Origin: Teredinibacter turnerae T7901
GTDB taxonomy: Bacteria > Pseudomonadota > Gammaproteobacteria > Pseudomonadales > Cellvibrionaceae
Direction: 5' to 3'
Length of the DNA stretch: 64,000 bases
Assembly: GCF_000023025.1 (NCBI RefSeq)
Contig: NC_012997.1
Location: 1,348,764 to 1,412,763 of the forward strand
The position numbers and the translations under genes are program-made. The notes beneath the pieces were generated by a model, which was not told the origin of the DNA, made no database searches, and saw only the letters and a list, made by a program, of their open reading frames with translations. This document shows, in pieces, positions 6,828 to 15,676 of this stretch; within the stretch, counting starts at the first letter, position 1; every line of letters begins with the position of its first letter.

Positions 6828-7603
6828 AGTAAAGACCTCACGCGTAACCCGGCTTCTGCACCATAGCTTTTCAAACTGGCGATAGTTTCGCGCTCGAAAT
6901 GTAACGCGTCCGCAAAGGCAATTGCATTTGCGGACCCCTGATGGGTAATCGCATTAATATGCTCCGGCTGGCCGTAACCACCGCTGGCTATTACCGGCAC
7001 TCTAACGGTTTCAGCAACTGCGGCGGTGAGAGCGGTGTCAAAACCTTTGCGGGTACCTTCCTGGTCAATCGAGGTTAATAATATTTCTCCGGCTCCGCGC
7101 TCTACCGCCTCTTTTGCCCATGCGATAACATCACGCCCGCTACTCTCGCGCGCGCAGTCTGTGTAAACCTCCCAGCGATCTTCCCCGAGCCTTTTGGCTT
7201 CTATAGAAAGAACCATACATTGAGAACCAAACCGCAATGCCACTTGCTCGATCAGTGCAGGGTTGGCAACGGCTGCAGTATTTATCGCCACTTTATCGGC
7301 GCCCGCTGCGAGTAGTTCTGTTACATCTTCCACACTGCGAATACCGCCACCCACGGTGAGCGGTATAAAAATATCCTGTGCCGTGCGGCTTACAATGTCT
7401 TTTAGTTTATTGCGACCGTAAAGGCTGGCAACCAAATCGATATAAAGCAGTTCGTCTGCTCCCTGCTCGTAATATCGTTTTGCGTATATCTGTGGATCGC
7501 CCACGACCCGCAAGCCCTCTAAATGAATGGCTTTTATTAATTGATCGCCTTTAACATCCAGGCGTGCAATAAAGCGCGTAGATGGCGGGTTGAGACTTTT
7601 CAC
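6824..7603 (-). CDS. HisF-like subunit with altered catalytic site, amidation partner
   Basis: A 259-residue (beta/alpha)8 barrel of the HisF family. The phosphate-binding loops are kept (LTVGGGIRS and VIASGGYGQPEH), as is the first catalytic aspartate (ARLDVKGDQ, residue 16). The second catalytic position, Asp130 in Thermotoga HisF, is glutamate here (VLSIEAKR, residue 135, exactly 119 residues later as in HisF). This fits a barrel used for ammonia transfer and docking more than for imidazole formation. An ATG at 7639 would overlap legF by 40 bases. The GTG at 7603, preceded by GGGAG and overlapping the legF stop as GTGA, matches the 4-base overlaps elsewhere in the operon. Confidence 0.82.
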   Translation of the reverse strand: MKSLNPPSTRFIARLDVKGDQLIKAIHLEGLRVVGDPQIYAKRYYEQGADELLYIDLVASLYGRNKLKDIVSRTAQDIFIPLTVGGGIRSVEDVTELLAAGADKVAINTAAVANPALIEQVALRFGSQCMVLSIEAKRLGEDRWEVYTDCARESSGRDVIAWAKEAVERGAGEILLTSIDQEGTRKGFDTALTAAVAETVRVPVIASGGYGQPEHINAITHQGSANAIAFADALHFERETIASLKSYGAEAGLRVRSLL

Positions 7604-8292
7604 TGCTGCGCTCCCGTTTGTTGCAACCATTTTTCGCAACGTGTGAAGTCATCGAGTGTGTCTATATCGATGGAGCGCTCCACCGGCATTTCATAGGCGA
7701 GGGTGTCGGGTTGTACAAATACTGGCGCTTTTTTAAATTGCGCTGTGTCAATCAGGTAGAGCGCGCCGTTAAGGCGGAAGGTTTTGGGTAAATCCTGCCG
7801 TCGTGTAAAAGTATCGGTTCCTATAATCGGCTCGAGTCGGTGCTGTTCGTCTTGCAAATACATCCAAAAGGGCGATTCCTGGGTAGCACAGACGGAAACA
7901 CACGACGTGGCATGATTTTGCGTTAACAGATCGAACGCTTTATCGATATCTGCACTGGTGCGCAAGGGGGATGTGGGTTGCAATAGCAGCAAATACCGGT
8001 AGTCGGGAAATTTTTCTAGCGCGTGCATTGCGACCAATGTCATCGGGCTTTCGTCGCTGGCCAGGGCTTCTGGTCGCAGCAGTGGTTTGCATTGTGAATA
8101 ACTATTTGTGTGATTTAGCAGGCTCTGATCATCGGAGCTTAGCACGGTTGTTGTTACACAGCGGGCGGCCAGGGCTTGTTCGATGGTGTGGCACACTAAA
8201 GGTTTGCCCGCTAATGGCCGAACGTTCTTACCCGGCAGGCCTTTGGAGCCTGCGCGGGCGGGAATTAATGTTAAAACACTGTGCGTACTCAT
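7600..8292 (-). CDS. legF: CMP-legionaminic acid synthetase (cytidylyltransferase)
   Basis: This 230-residue enzyme of the CMP-N-acylneuraminate cytidylyltransferase family activates the nonulosonate with CTP to give the CMP-sugar donor used by Maf. The N-terminal nucleotide-binding motif reads LIPARAGSKGLPGKNVRPLA with the key arginine and lysines. LLLQPTSPLRTSADI follows near residue 105 and SIDIDTLDD near the C-terminus with a metal-binding aspartate pair. Length fits NeuA/LegF without an added C-terminal hydrolase. It lies between the amidotransferase and the HisF-like gene. Legionaminate rather than sialate or pseudaminate is inferred from the legB-legC-legG-legX neighbours. Confidence 0.88.
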   Translation of the reverse strand: MSTHSVLTLIPARAGSKGLPGKNVRPLAGKPLVCHTIEQALAARCVTTTVLSSDDQSLLNHTNSYSQCKPLLRPEALASDESPMTLVAMHALEKFPDYRYLLLLQPTSPLRTSADIDKAFDLLTQNHATSCVSVCATQESPFWMYLQDEQHRLEPIIGTDTFTRRQDLPKTFRLNGALYLIDTAQFKKAPVFVQPDTLAYEMPVERSIDIDTLDDFTRCEKWLQQTGAQQ

Positions 8293-8316
8293 GTGTATAT
8301 TCAGGACAAGTAGGGG

Positions 8317-9609
8317 TTAGTAGGGCGTGTGGCGCAGTGTCCAGCAGCCGTCTTCCACTTTCCACAGGTGCGGCGAACGGAATTTATCCATCAAGTCAAA
8401 CAGCTCTTCGCGGGACATGCTGATGTAATCGAGAAATTCGCTTTCGTAACGGGCCGGGTATTCGCCTTCAAAGCGGGCCATTAAAGCCTGACCTTCATCG
8501 CGGGTAATATGGTGATTGCGAATTTCCTGGGCGGAATCCATCATCGCGCGGCCAACGCCAAATTTTATCCAGCGGGTGTAGTAGAAAAAGCCATCGACTT
8601 TGTCATCCAGACTGTTGTATTTGGAGTAGGTGCCCTCGGTGCGCACCGGGTTGGCTTCAAAGCCGTTGTGTTCCACAGAATAGTAGTAGGCTTCTTGTGG
8701 TACCCATTTTTTGTAGTAGCCGAGGTATTTAAACTCGATGCCTTTCTTTTCGAGCAGGTCCGGGTCGGTGGGGAGATAGCTCATCAGGTCAACCAGGGCT
8801 GTGCCTTCGTCAAGGTATTCGCCGACGGGTTTCCCGCCGAGAAGAACATCACGCACGTCTTTGCCGGCTAGAAAATCCAGCGAGAAACCTTCGCTTTCGG
8901 CATTCTCGGAACGGGCCGCATAGCTCGATGTTTTGTGAGAAATCTGTTCGCCATATTCGCCGGGCATCTCGCCATAAAAAATAAGCGGAATATTAAAACG
9001 CACTGCCATTTTTGCGACAAAGGTTTTTTGCCCAAGAATAAAGGGCTGAAACGGGTGCATTAAATTGATTGTGGCGTTGCGGGTGAGCAGCCGGTGAATT
9101 TTACCGTTGGGGGTATAGAGGTAATTGTCAAAACCGCCGACGTGAATCCAGTTTTGGAAATTTTTCCAGCCGATATCGGTATATAAGTGCGGCGACCAGG
9201 TTACGGTTAACGGATTCATACCGTACTTGTATTTCAGTAAATGGGCCTGCATGCCGCTGTCTTTGCCGCCGCTGCCACCCACGATGCAGTCGTAACTGCC
9301 GTCGTTTCGCCGGAAGCGATCGCACAGTTCCTGTAACCCGGCTTCGCGCTCTGCCCAGTCAATCTCGCCGCTTTCTTTTAAGTCATTAAAACGGCATGCA
9401 TGGCAAACACCGTGTTCATCGAACGCGAGGGTGCGCTTTTTTGAATCCTTGCCATGCGCGTATTCGTTACTCGACATGGGCTGTTGGTTCGACATATTGC
9501 AGCGGGTGCAAAATTGCACATCACGTGGCAGCCCGTAAAGTACGTCCAGTTGATCTGCCGGGGCGTTAAAGCGCGATAGATCGGTTTCTGGGCTGGGGGC
9601 AATTTTCAT
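8317..9609 (-). CDS. N-acetyl sugar amidotransferase (PseA/WbpG family)
   Basis: A 430-residue ATP-dependent amidotransferase that converts an N-acetyl group to an N-acetimidoyl (acetamidino) group using ammonia. The PP-loop reads CIVGGSGGKDSGMQAHLLKY near residue 115, as in the N-type ATP pyrophosphatase fold. A zinc-type cysteine set precedes it: FCTRCNMSNQ and GVCHACRF. HisF-like and HisH-like genes lie downstream with only legF between, matching the WbpG-HisH2-HisF2 arrangement of Pseudomonas O-antigen clusters. It overlaps legX by 4 bases. The substrate (legionaminate or its precursor) is inferred from the operon. Confidence 0.87.
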   Translation of the reverse strand: MKIAPSPETDLSRFNAPADQLDVLYGLPRDVQFCTRCNMSNQQPMSSNEYAHGKDSKKRTLAFDEHGVCHACRFNDLKESGEIDWAEREAGLQELCDRFRRNDGSYDCIVGGSGGKDSGMQAHLLKYKYGMNPLTVTWSPHLYTDIGWKNFQNWIHVGGFDNYLYTPNGKIHRLLTRNATINLMHPFQPFILGQKTFVAKMAVRFNIPLIFYGEMPGEYGEQISHKTSSYAARSENAESEGFSLDFLAGKDVRDVLLGGKPVGEYLDEGTALVDLMSYLPTDPDLLEKKGIEFKYLGYYKKWVPQEAYYYSVEHNGFEANPVRTEGTYSKYNSLDDKVDGFFYYTRWIKFGVGRAMMDSAQEIRNHHITRDEGQALMARFEGEYPARYESEFLDYISMSREELFDLMDKFRSPHLWKVEDGCWTLRHTPY

Positions 9610-10670
9610 AATCGTGCCTCGGTAGTATGGGCCTGACGTGCCTGAGCGAGATCATCCGGGCGTCCCACATCCAGCCAGGGTTCGTGCATGGGGTAAGCGA
9701 TAATCTTGCCGCTATCAGCTTGAATTTTTTCGAACAGCCCTGGCATGTCACAAGCGCTGTTCGGTTGCAAGTAGGTCATGGCGGCTGGCGATAACACATA
9801 TATTCCAGCATTGATGTGGCAGCGGCTGATGGGTTTTTCATCGAAGCTGACGATGTCCACACCATCCGTGCGTACCACGCCAAACGGATTCCTCCACTCG
9901 TGTTGCTTAACCGCCATGGTCGCGACTGCCTGGTTTTTATGATGAAAATCCAGGAAGTCTGCATAGTGAATATCGGTAAGTACGTCGCCGTTGCACACTA
10001 AAATAGGGGCTTCGGGTTTATCTGGGAGCATGCTTAGTGCGCCTGCGGTGCCGAGCGCGTTTTGTTCCCTCAAATAACTGATGTCCATTTGCCATGCACT
10101 GCCGTCGCCAAAATATTCTTCGATCATTTCGCCGAGATAATTGATCGCCATAACTACGCGGCCTATCCCCTCGGATTTAGCGCGAAGGACAATATGCTCC
10201 AGCATGGGCTTGCCACCCACAGGCAGCATGGGTTTCGGACAGTTTTGGGTGAGCGGGCGCAGCCGTGTACCTTTGCCCCCCGCCATTATGACCAATGTAT
10301 TTTCGAGCGCTGGCGGCGCGACCATATCTTCCAGTAAATGGAGCCCGCACACCTGGCCGTGTTCATTCACTTCGGGCAATTGCAAAATTTTATTGGCCTG
10401 CATCAGCTGCAATACCGCGGTTTTACCCAATTTGGGTGGCACGACCAAGGGGCGCTGGTTCATCACCCCGTTAATCGGGCTGGTAAGTTCTACGCCTTTA
10501 ATCAATGCGCGCCGAATATCGCCGTCGGTTACGGTGCCCAGCAGTTGTAATTCTGGCGAAACAACGAGTGCAATCTGCAGGGAGCTACGGTCCAGACTTT
10601 CAATCGCGTCCCGGATGGATGCGTTCGCGTCGAGTAGTGCACTGCGCCAGCTGGTTACATTCATAATCAT
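9606..10670 (-). CDS. legX: Glucosamine-1-phosphate guanylyltransferase (LegX/PtmE type)
   Basis: A 354-residue protein with two CBS motifs at the N-terminus (IALVVSPELQLLGTVTDGDIRRALI, about residues 32-57, and a second to residue 118) followed by a nucleotidyltransferase domain starting VIMAGGKGTRLRPLTQNCPK near residue 128. This CBS-plus-NTP-transferase form is the PtmE/LegX enzyme, which makes GDP-glucosamine to start the GDP-linked legionaminic acid route. Its presence argues for the GDP-GlcNAc route over the UDP route used for pseudaminate. It is separated from legG by only 6 bases. The enzyme that N-acetylates GDP-glucosamine is not in the window. Confidence 0.82.
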   Translation of the reverse strand: MIMNVTSWRSALLDANASIRDAIESLDRSSLQIALVVSPELQLLGTVTDGDIRRALIKGVELTSPINGVMNQRPLVVPPKLGKTAVLQLMQANKILQLPEVNEHGQVCGLHLLEDMVAPPALENTLVIMAGGKGTRLRPLTQNCPKPMLPVGGKPMLEHIVLRAKSEGIGRVVMAINYLGEMIEEYFGDGSAWQMDISYLREQNALGTAGALSMLPDKPEAPILVCNGDVLTDIHYADFLDFHHKNQAVATMAVKQHEWRNPFGVVRTDGVDIVSFDEKPISRCHINAGIYVLSPAAMTYLQPNSACDMPGLFEKIQADSGKIIAYPMHEPWLDVGRPDDLAQARQAHTTEARL

Positions 10671-10676
10671 CGTTGT

Positions 10677-11876
10677 CTATGCCTCCGTTCTCGACGGTGG
10701 CACAGCTATATCGTGGAAATGTTTGTTGCGTAAACCGGTAAGCGGAATGGATTCCAATGCGGTGACAATGCGTTTTGCCGCGCCGGGGTCGCCGTAGGGA
10801 TTGACGCAGTTTTTCGCCCGTGCGCGAATTTCCGGTTGATAGCACAACTGTATTGCTTCAAGTATAGCTGTTGGCTGTGGCGGGCAATCCAGAACACTGC
10901 TTGCCTTCATCCGGCCGCGCTGCCGATCGCCAATATTGACCGTGGGGATGCCGAAGCTGGGTGCCTCTGCCAGACCGCTTGACGAATTGCCGACAACCGC
11001 ATCCACATAACGCATTAACGACAGATAGCGCTGCTGGCCGAGCGATGCAAAGTGGAGGGCGTTGGGATTGTCTGCGCAGAATTGGGTTATCGCAGAAATC
11101 AATCGCTTGTGCCCGGCATCCGCGTTGGGGAAGGTGATGATAATACGCGTTTGGTCTAGTGCAGTTAGCGCATCAAGCAACGCCTGCATTTGCGCATCGG
11201 GGCTTTCATCTGTCGTGGTGTTAGTCGTTGCGAGGGTTGCCGGGTGAAACGTTACGAGCAGATTCCTTTCCAACAAGGGTGCGCCAAGAGTTTGCTCCAG
11301 TTCCACGCGTGATAAGGGTGTGCTTCGATGTAATGCATCTACTCCCATACCGCCGACAGTAAACACGCGCTCAGGTGGCTCGCCGAGTTGGATCACCCGT
11401 TGGCGATAGGTGTCGTTGGCGACAAAATGCAGCGAGGCCATTTTCGAAATGCTGTGGCGTAGGGCTTCATCAATTGCGCCCTCAGACAGCTCGCCCCCCA
11501 TTAAATGCGCGAGCGGGTAACCGCAAAACAGTGCTGCGCTGGCAGCGGCAAATATTTCGTAGCGGTCACCCAGCACAATTATCAGTTGTGGCTGTAACTG
11601 TTGGTAGGTATCGGCAAACCGTGCCATGGCCGTGCCGGTGTAGCGGCAAATGTCTGCGGGGCTGTCGGCCGGCATCGTAATATCGACGGTGGCATCCAGG
11701 CAAAACCCGGCGGCGGTTATTTCTGCGCGGGTTTCGCCGAAGGTTGTACTCAGGTGTGATCCCACCGCAATCACTTGCAGCTCAAAGTTATCGCTGTCAG
11801 CAATATCCTGCATTAGCCAGCGCAGCAAACCGAAGTCTGCGCGCGAGCCGGTAACAATGCACAGACGCGTTTTCAC
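10677..11876 (-). CDS. legG: Hydrolysing NDP-sugar 2-epimerase (NeuC/LegG family)
   Basis: A 399-residue GT-B-fold hydrolysing 2-epimerase. In the legionaminate route it releases 2,4-diacetamido-2,4,6-trideoxymannose from the NDP-sugar. Motifs include the N-terminal CIVTGSRADFGLLRWLM, the catalytic LIIVLGDRYEIFAAASAALF near residue 100, HLMGGELSEGAIDEALRHSI near residue 125, and VVGNSSSGLAEAPSFGIPTV near residue 310 with nucleotide-binding serines. It overlaps legI by 4 bases. NeuC of sialic acid synthesis is the closest alternative, but the legB and legC partners select LegG. Confidence 0.87.
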   Translation of the reverse strand: MKTRLCIVTGSRADFGLLRWLMQDIADSDNFELQVIAVGSHLSTTFGETRAEITAAGFCLDATVDITMPADSPADICRYTGTAMARFADTYQQLQPQLIIVLGDRYEIFAAASAALFCGYPLAHLMGGELSEGAIDEALRHSISKMASLHFVANDTYRQRVIQLGEPPERVFTVGGMGVDALHRSTPLSRVELEQTLGAPLLERNLLVTFHPATLATTNTTTDESPDAQMQALLDALTALDQTRIIITFPNADAGHKRLISAITQFCADNPNALHFASLGQQRYLSLMRYVDAVVGNSSSGLAEAPSFGIPTVNIGDRQRGRMKASSVLDCPPQPTAILEAIQLCYQPEIRARAKNCVNPYGDPGAAKRIVTALESIPLTGLRNKHFHDIAVPPSRTEA

Positions 11877-12874
11877 AGTTCTATCAACTCGTCGGGTGAA
11901 TAATCGCGCTTGGCCTGGCGGCCAATAACTTCATCCCAGTTCATCGGGCTGATCCCGGTCCCTGGGCGTTTTACCGCGAGATTGTCGATAGAAAAAATGT
12001 CGCCTGCGTTGATGGCGGTGCGGGCGACAATAGATTTGCGCGCGATAAGCCGGTTGGCCTGTTCACTATGGGTCGGTCGTTTTATTCCATCGCCCATGGC
12101 CGTGTCGATATGGCGGATGGCGCTGACCATCGCCGCCAACTGGTCTGGCGGAAGGCTGGCGCGGTGGTCCGGCCCCGGCAGATTGCAGTCCAGGGTAAAG
12201 TGTTTTTCGATCACCGACGCGCCCATTGCCACCGCGGCAATCGGGACTTCAATACCCAAACTGTGATCGGAATAACCAACACGAGTGCCGAATGTTTCCG
12301 CCAGAGTGTGGAGCGCCCGCAGATTTAATTCGCTGTAGGGCGCCGGGTATTCAGTCGTGCAGTGGAGCAGGGTTATAGTGCTGCGCTGAATATCGCAGTT
12401 TTCCAGTGCGGCAATTGCAGCTTTAATATCGTCGCAGGTTGCCATGCCGGTGGAAATTAAAAATGGCCGGCCAAACTGCGCCTGGTATCGTAATAAGGGT
12501 AAGTTTGTGAGATCACCAGAGGGAATTTTGATGTAGTCCACACCAATTTTCTGCAATACATCGGCGCTGGGGAAGTCAAAAGCGGTGGATAAAAAACCGA
12601 TATTGTATTTATCGCAGGCGGCTTTAATGTCGTAAAAATCTGTGGCCGTTAGTTCCAGCGCGGCAACCATATCGTATTGGTTTTCTGTGTTGCCGGTGGT
12701 CTCTTGTTGGTAGCGTGCTTTTGGCGCATGGCGGGTGATATTCTCGCCGGTTACAAAGGTCTGAAATTTTACATAGTCTGCGCCGGCCTCTGCCGCACAG
12801 CGAACCAGATCCAGCGCCCTCGCTAAATCGCCATTATGGTTAACCCCGGCTTCTGCGATAATCAGCGTGCTCAT
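11873..12874 (-). CDS. legI: N,N'-diacetyllegionaminic acid synthase (NeuB family)
   Basis: A 333-residue enzyme that condenses phosphoenolpyruvate with the 6-deoxy-diacetamido-mannose to form the nine-carbon acid. The NeuB barrel begins LIIAEAGVNHNGDL. Other motifs are YVKFQTF, DYIKIPSGDLTNLPLL, LISTGMAT and LLHCTTEYPAP. VGYSDHSLGIEVPIAAVAMG and VIEKHFTLD carry metal-binding histidines. The C-terminal SAF/antifreeze-like domain (residues about 275-333) ends with AVKRPGTGISPMNWDEVIG. It overlaps legH and legG by 4 bases on either side, indicating tight coupling. Confidence 0.9.
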   Translation of the reverse strand: MSTLIIAEAGVNHNGDLARALDLVRCAAEAGADYVKFQTFVTGENITRHAPKARYQQETTGNTENQYDMVAALELTATDFYDIKAACDKYNIGFLSTAFDFPSADVLQKIGVDYIKIPSGDLTNLPLLRYQAQFGRPFLISTGMATCDDIKAAIAALENCDIQRSTITLLHCTTEYPAPYSELNLRALHTLAETFGTRVGYSDHSLGIEVPIAAVAMGASVIEKHFTLDCNLPGPDHRASLPPDQLAAMVSAIRHIDTAMGDGIKRPTHSEQANRLIARKSIVARTAINAGDIFSIDNLAVKRPGTGISPMNWDEVIGRQAKRDYSPDELIEL

Positions 12875-13503
12875 TTTTTTCTCACGGCCGGTACGCCGGC
12901 GTAAACGGCATTGCTGTCGCAGGGTTTGGTCACCACGGAGCCGGAACCGACAATGGTATTTTCACCGATGATGAGCTTTGCGGACTCTGAGCCCTGGTTG
13001 ATGGCGGCGTTGGTGCCGATCCAGCAGCCAGATTGAATATGTACGTTGCCCGAGATATTGGCGCCCGGGGCGACGTTTACAAATGCATCCAGAATACAGT
13101 CGTGTCCGATGGTTGCATTGAGGTTGAGAATGCAGAAATCGCCCAGTGCGATCTGGTTGGTCAGGCGCACACCCGCGGCAATAATTAATCCCCGCTTTTG
13201 GTCGACTGCGTTTTTTTGTTGATACCCAAACGTTGCACTCGGGTGAATGAGATTAATAAATTCCTGCTCAAAATAACGTTCGGCTATTTTTTGTCGCACC
13301 CCGTTGTCGCCGATACCTATCGCAAGCGGCAGCGTGTGATTTGCAGGTAATTCACTTTCCAGAAGGCAATCATAGTCACCTTTGAGCGCCGCTTTTTCAT
13401 TGGCTTCGTAGGCAATAAGTATCGGGTGCAGGCCCATCGCGTAGGCGATGTCGGCGCATTCTCGGGCAAAACCTGCGCAACCAAAAATACCGACTTTATT
13501 CAT
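12871..13503 (-). CDS. legH: NeuD/PglD-type N-acetyltransferase (LegH)
   Basis: A 210-residue left-handed-beta-helix acetyltransferase. It should acetylate the 4-amino group made by LegC to give the 2,4-diacetamido sugar. An N-terminal Rossmann-like sugar-binding domain (VGIFGCAGFARECADIAYAM) is followed by hexapeptide repeats from about residue 105. The catalytic base histidine lies in NLNATIGHDCILD, as in PglD. The C-terminus VYAGVPAVRKK is standard for the family. Gene order legC-legH-legI supports this role over a sialate O-acetyltransferase. Confidence 0.85.
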   Translation of the reverse strand: MNKVGIFGCAGFARECADIAYAMGLHPILIAYEANEKAALKGDYDCLLESELPANHTLPLAIGIGDNGVRQKIAERYFEQEFINLIHPSATFGYQQKNAVDQKRGLIIAAGVRLTNQIALGDFCILNLNATIGHDCILDAFVNVAPGANISGNVHIQSGCWIGTNAAINQGSESAKLIIGENTIVGSGSVVTKPCDSNAVYAGVPAVRKK

Positions 13504-13525
13504 GTGTCCCCTACTGGAATGGGTG

Positions 13526-14656
13526 TTAACTGGGTAAATTAATAAGCCGCTCCGCCAATTGGGTTGCCACGGTTAAACCGTCGTGCAAGCAGTGTTGATA
13601 CATCGGCAGGCGATGCATTAACGCCCAGGCGGGGCGAGTTTCAATTCCGTTCGCCTGCGTCTGTGTCAGCAGCATATCGCGCTGCTGTTTGCTCTGGCAC
13701 ACAGCGGTTATCAGCCAGAAGTTTGCGTGGGTATCTGCGGGTTCATCCACAAACTGCAGGCCGAACTCCGGTAACCACTGCTGGTACTGCTTTGCTAACG
13801 CACGCTTGCGCGCGACAAAATTATTCAATTGCTCCAGTTGCGCCAGGCCAACTGCCGCATTGATATTCGGCATGCGGTAATTAAACCCGACCTCGTCGTG
13901 AAACATGGCAAAGTCGTCCAGGCGTTTCGCGGTGGTAGTCAAATGTTTGACACGGGCGGCATCCTCAGGGGTTTGAGCAAGGACCATACCACCGCCCCCG
14001 GTAGTAATTATTTTATTGCCGTTAAAACTCAGCACTCCCATGCGGCCAAACGTGCCCATTGCCTGCCCGCGAAATTCACTGCCGAGTGCTTCGGCGGCAT
14101 CTTCAACCAACGGAATTCGCCATTGTTCGCAGACTTTTAACAACAGCAAAATAGCGGCGGGCAAACCGAAGCTATGCATTGGGACGCAAGCAGAAATTTT
14201 TTTATTCGTCGCTCTATGGCGACAGTTTTCCTGGTCGTCGATATAGGCGTATTCATCGAGCCAGCGTTCCAGCGCGTGCGGATCGAGACCGAAATTTTGC
14301 GGGTCGATATCCACAAACGCGGGTTCGGCGCCGCAATAGTGAATGGCATTGCAGGTAGCAACAAAAGTCAGTGGTTGCGTGATGACCAAATCGCCAGAGC
14401 CGACGCCGACAGTCTTAAGCGCGACATGCAGTGCGGCAGTGCCAGTCGATGTGGCAATTGCGCAGGGCGCACGGGTGACAACACTCATGGCTGCTTCGAA
14501 CTTATCCACATAGGGGCCAACGCTGGAAACAAAAGTGGAATCTATCGCGTCGTTTAAATACTGTTTTTCATTGCCGGGAAATACTGGCTGATGAAGTGCG
14601 ATGCGTTCCTTTGTTCCCGCCTGTTCCCTAAGTTGCGCTATAAACGCGTCGTACAT
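13526..14656 (-). CDS. legC: LegC-family PLP-dependent aminotransferase
   Basis: A 376-residue DegT/DnrJ/EryC1 aminotransferase that adds the 4-amino group to the 4-keto-6-deoxy sugar from LegB, using glutamate and pyridoxal phosphate. The PLP lysine is in LSFNGNKIITTGGGGMVL near residue 215. The phosphate-binding region reads CAIATSTGTAALHVALKTVG, and LVEDAAEALGSEF carries the ring-contacting aspartate. The long form with the inserted segment around ENCRHRATNKK is typical of LegC. It lies 21 bases after legB. Confidence 0.88.
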   Translation of the reverse strand: MYDAFIAQLREQAGTKERIALHQPVFPGNEKQYLNDAIDSTFVSSVGPYVDKFEAAMSVVTRAPCAIATSTGTAALHVALKTVGVGSGDLVITQPLTFVATCNAIHYCGAEPAFVDIDPQNFGLDPHALERWLDEYAYIDDQENCRHRATNKKISACVPMHSFGLPAAILLLLKVCEQWRIPLVEDAAEALGSEFRGQAMGTFGRMGVLSFNGNKIITTGGGGMVLAQTPEDAARVKHLTTTAKRLDDFAMFHDEVGFNYRMPNINAAVGLAQLEQLNNFVARKRALAKQYQQWLPEFGLQFVDEPADTHANFWLITAVCQSKQQRDMLLTQTQANGIETRPAWALMHRLPMYQHCLHDGLTVATQLAERLINLPS

Positions 14657-14677
14657 GGCGCTATTACCTGTAGTGAT

Positions 14678-15676
14678 TTAAACGTTGTAAATACCCGGTT
14701 TATATTTCGCCAGGTTTTCCGGCTTGCAGAACCATTCGATGGTCGCCCGTAAGCCATCGTCGATTGAAAATTCGGGTTGCTTGCCGGTTAGCGCCCGATA
14801 CTTACTGTTATCGCACCAGAGCCGCATAACTTCAGACGCACTTGGACGCAGTCGCGCTTGGTCTGTCATAAACTTGACGTTGCTGCCCATAATTTCGCGA
14901 ATTTTTTCCAGTGTATCGGCAACCGATATTTCAAAGTTGCTGCCCACGTTTACCGTTTCACCAATTGCCTGCGGGCAGTTTGCCAGTGCGATAAACCCGT
15001 CGCAGGTATCCGTAACAAAAGAAAAATCCCGCGTAGGGGAGAGATCGCCCAGTTGGATAGATTCGGCACCTGCAGCGATCTGAGTAATGATGGTGGGAAT
15101 GACTGCGCGCGCAGACTGGCGTGGCCCATAGGTGTTAAACGGCCGCACGATGGTGAGCGGCAACTCAAAAGAACGGTGGAAACTGGTTGCCAGTGCGTCG
15201 GCGCCAATTTTAGACGCACTGTAGGGCGATTGCGCTTGCAGTGGATGCGCCTCATCGATAGGTACATATTGCGCGGTGCCATATACCTCGCTGGTGGAGG
15301 TTTGCAGAAATCGAACCACGCCCTGGTCTAGCGCTGCCTGACACATATTTAGCGTGCCGGTAACGTTGGTCTCGATATAGCGTGAAGGCGCGCGGTAGGA
15401 AAACGGGATCGCGATCAGCGCGGCCAGGTGAAACACGGTGTGAATGTCACGCGTGATTTCTCGGCAACAGGTCGCGTCCAGAATATCTCCGGTGATGATT
15501 TCCAAATGCGGGTGTGCTGGCACGTCTTCGAGCCAGCCCCAGTGGTTCAGCGAATTGTATTGCGCCAGAGCCCTAACTTTATAACCTTGCTGAAGGAGCC
15601 GCTCCACCAGGTGGGAGCCAATAAAGCCATCTGCGCCGGTTACCAGAACGCGGACATTGTCTTCGGTAGTGTTCAT
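14678..15676 (-). CDS. legB: NDP-sugar 4,6-dehydratase (LegB), first gene of the legionaminate operon
   Basis: A 332-residue short-chain dehydrogenase/reductase-fold dehydratase making the 4-keto-6-deoxy intermediate. It has an NAD-binding VLVTGADGFIGSHLVERLL, the active-site block LQTSTSEVYGTA, and the YSASKIGADAL motif with tyrosine and lysine. The substrate loop reads IVRPFNTYGPRQSARAV. The start ATG at 15676 has only a weak ribosome binding site, and an in-frame upstream extension cannot be excluded. It is transcribed divergently from fliC across a 414-base gap, tying sugar synthesis to its likely acceptor. Confidence 0.88.
   Translation of the reverse strand: MNTTEDNVRVLVTGADGFIGSHLVERLLQQGYKVRALAQYNSLNHWGWLEDVPAHPHLEIITGDILDATCCREITRDIHTVFHLAALIAIPFSYRAPSRYIETNVTGTLNMCQAALDQGVVRFLQTSTSEVYGTAQYVPIDEAHPLQAQSPYSASKIGADALATSFHRSFELPLTIVRPFNTYGPRQSARAVIPTIITQIAAGAESIQLGDLSPTRDFSFVTDTCDGFIALANCPQAIGETVNVGSNFEISVADTLEKIREIMGSNVKFMTDQARLRPSASEVMRLWCDNSKYRALTGKQPEFSIDDGLRATIEWFCKPENLAKYKPGIYNV

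Noticed and set aside
6207-7603. Histidine biosynthesis genes hisH and hisF
   Set aside because: No other his genes are present, one catalytic Asp is replaced, and both sit inside a nonulosonate operon beside a WbpG/PseA-type enzyme.
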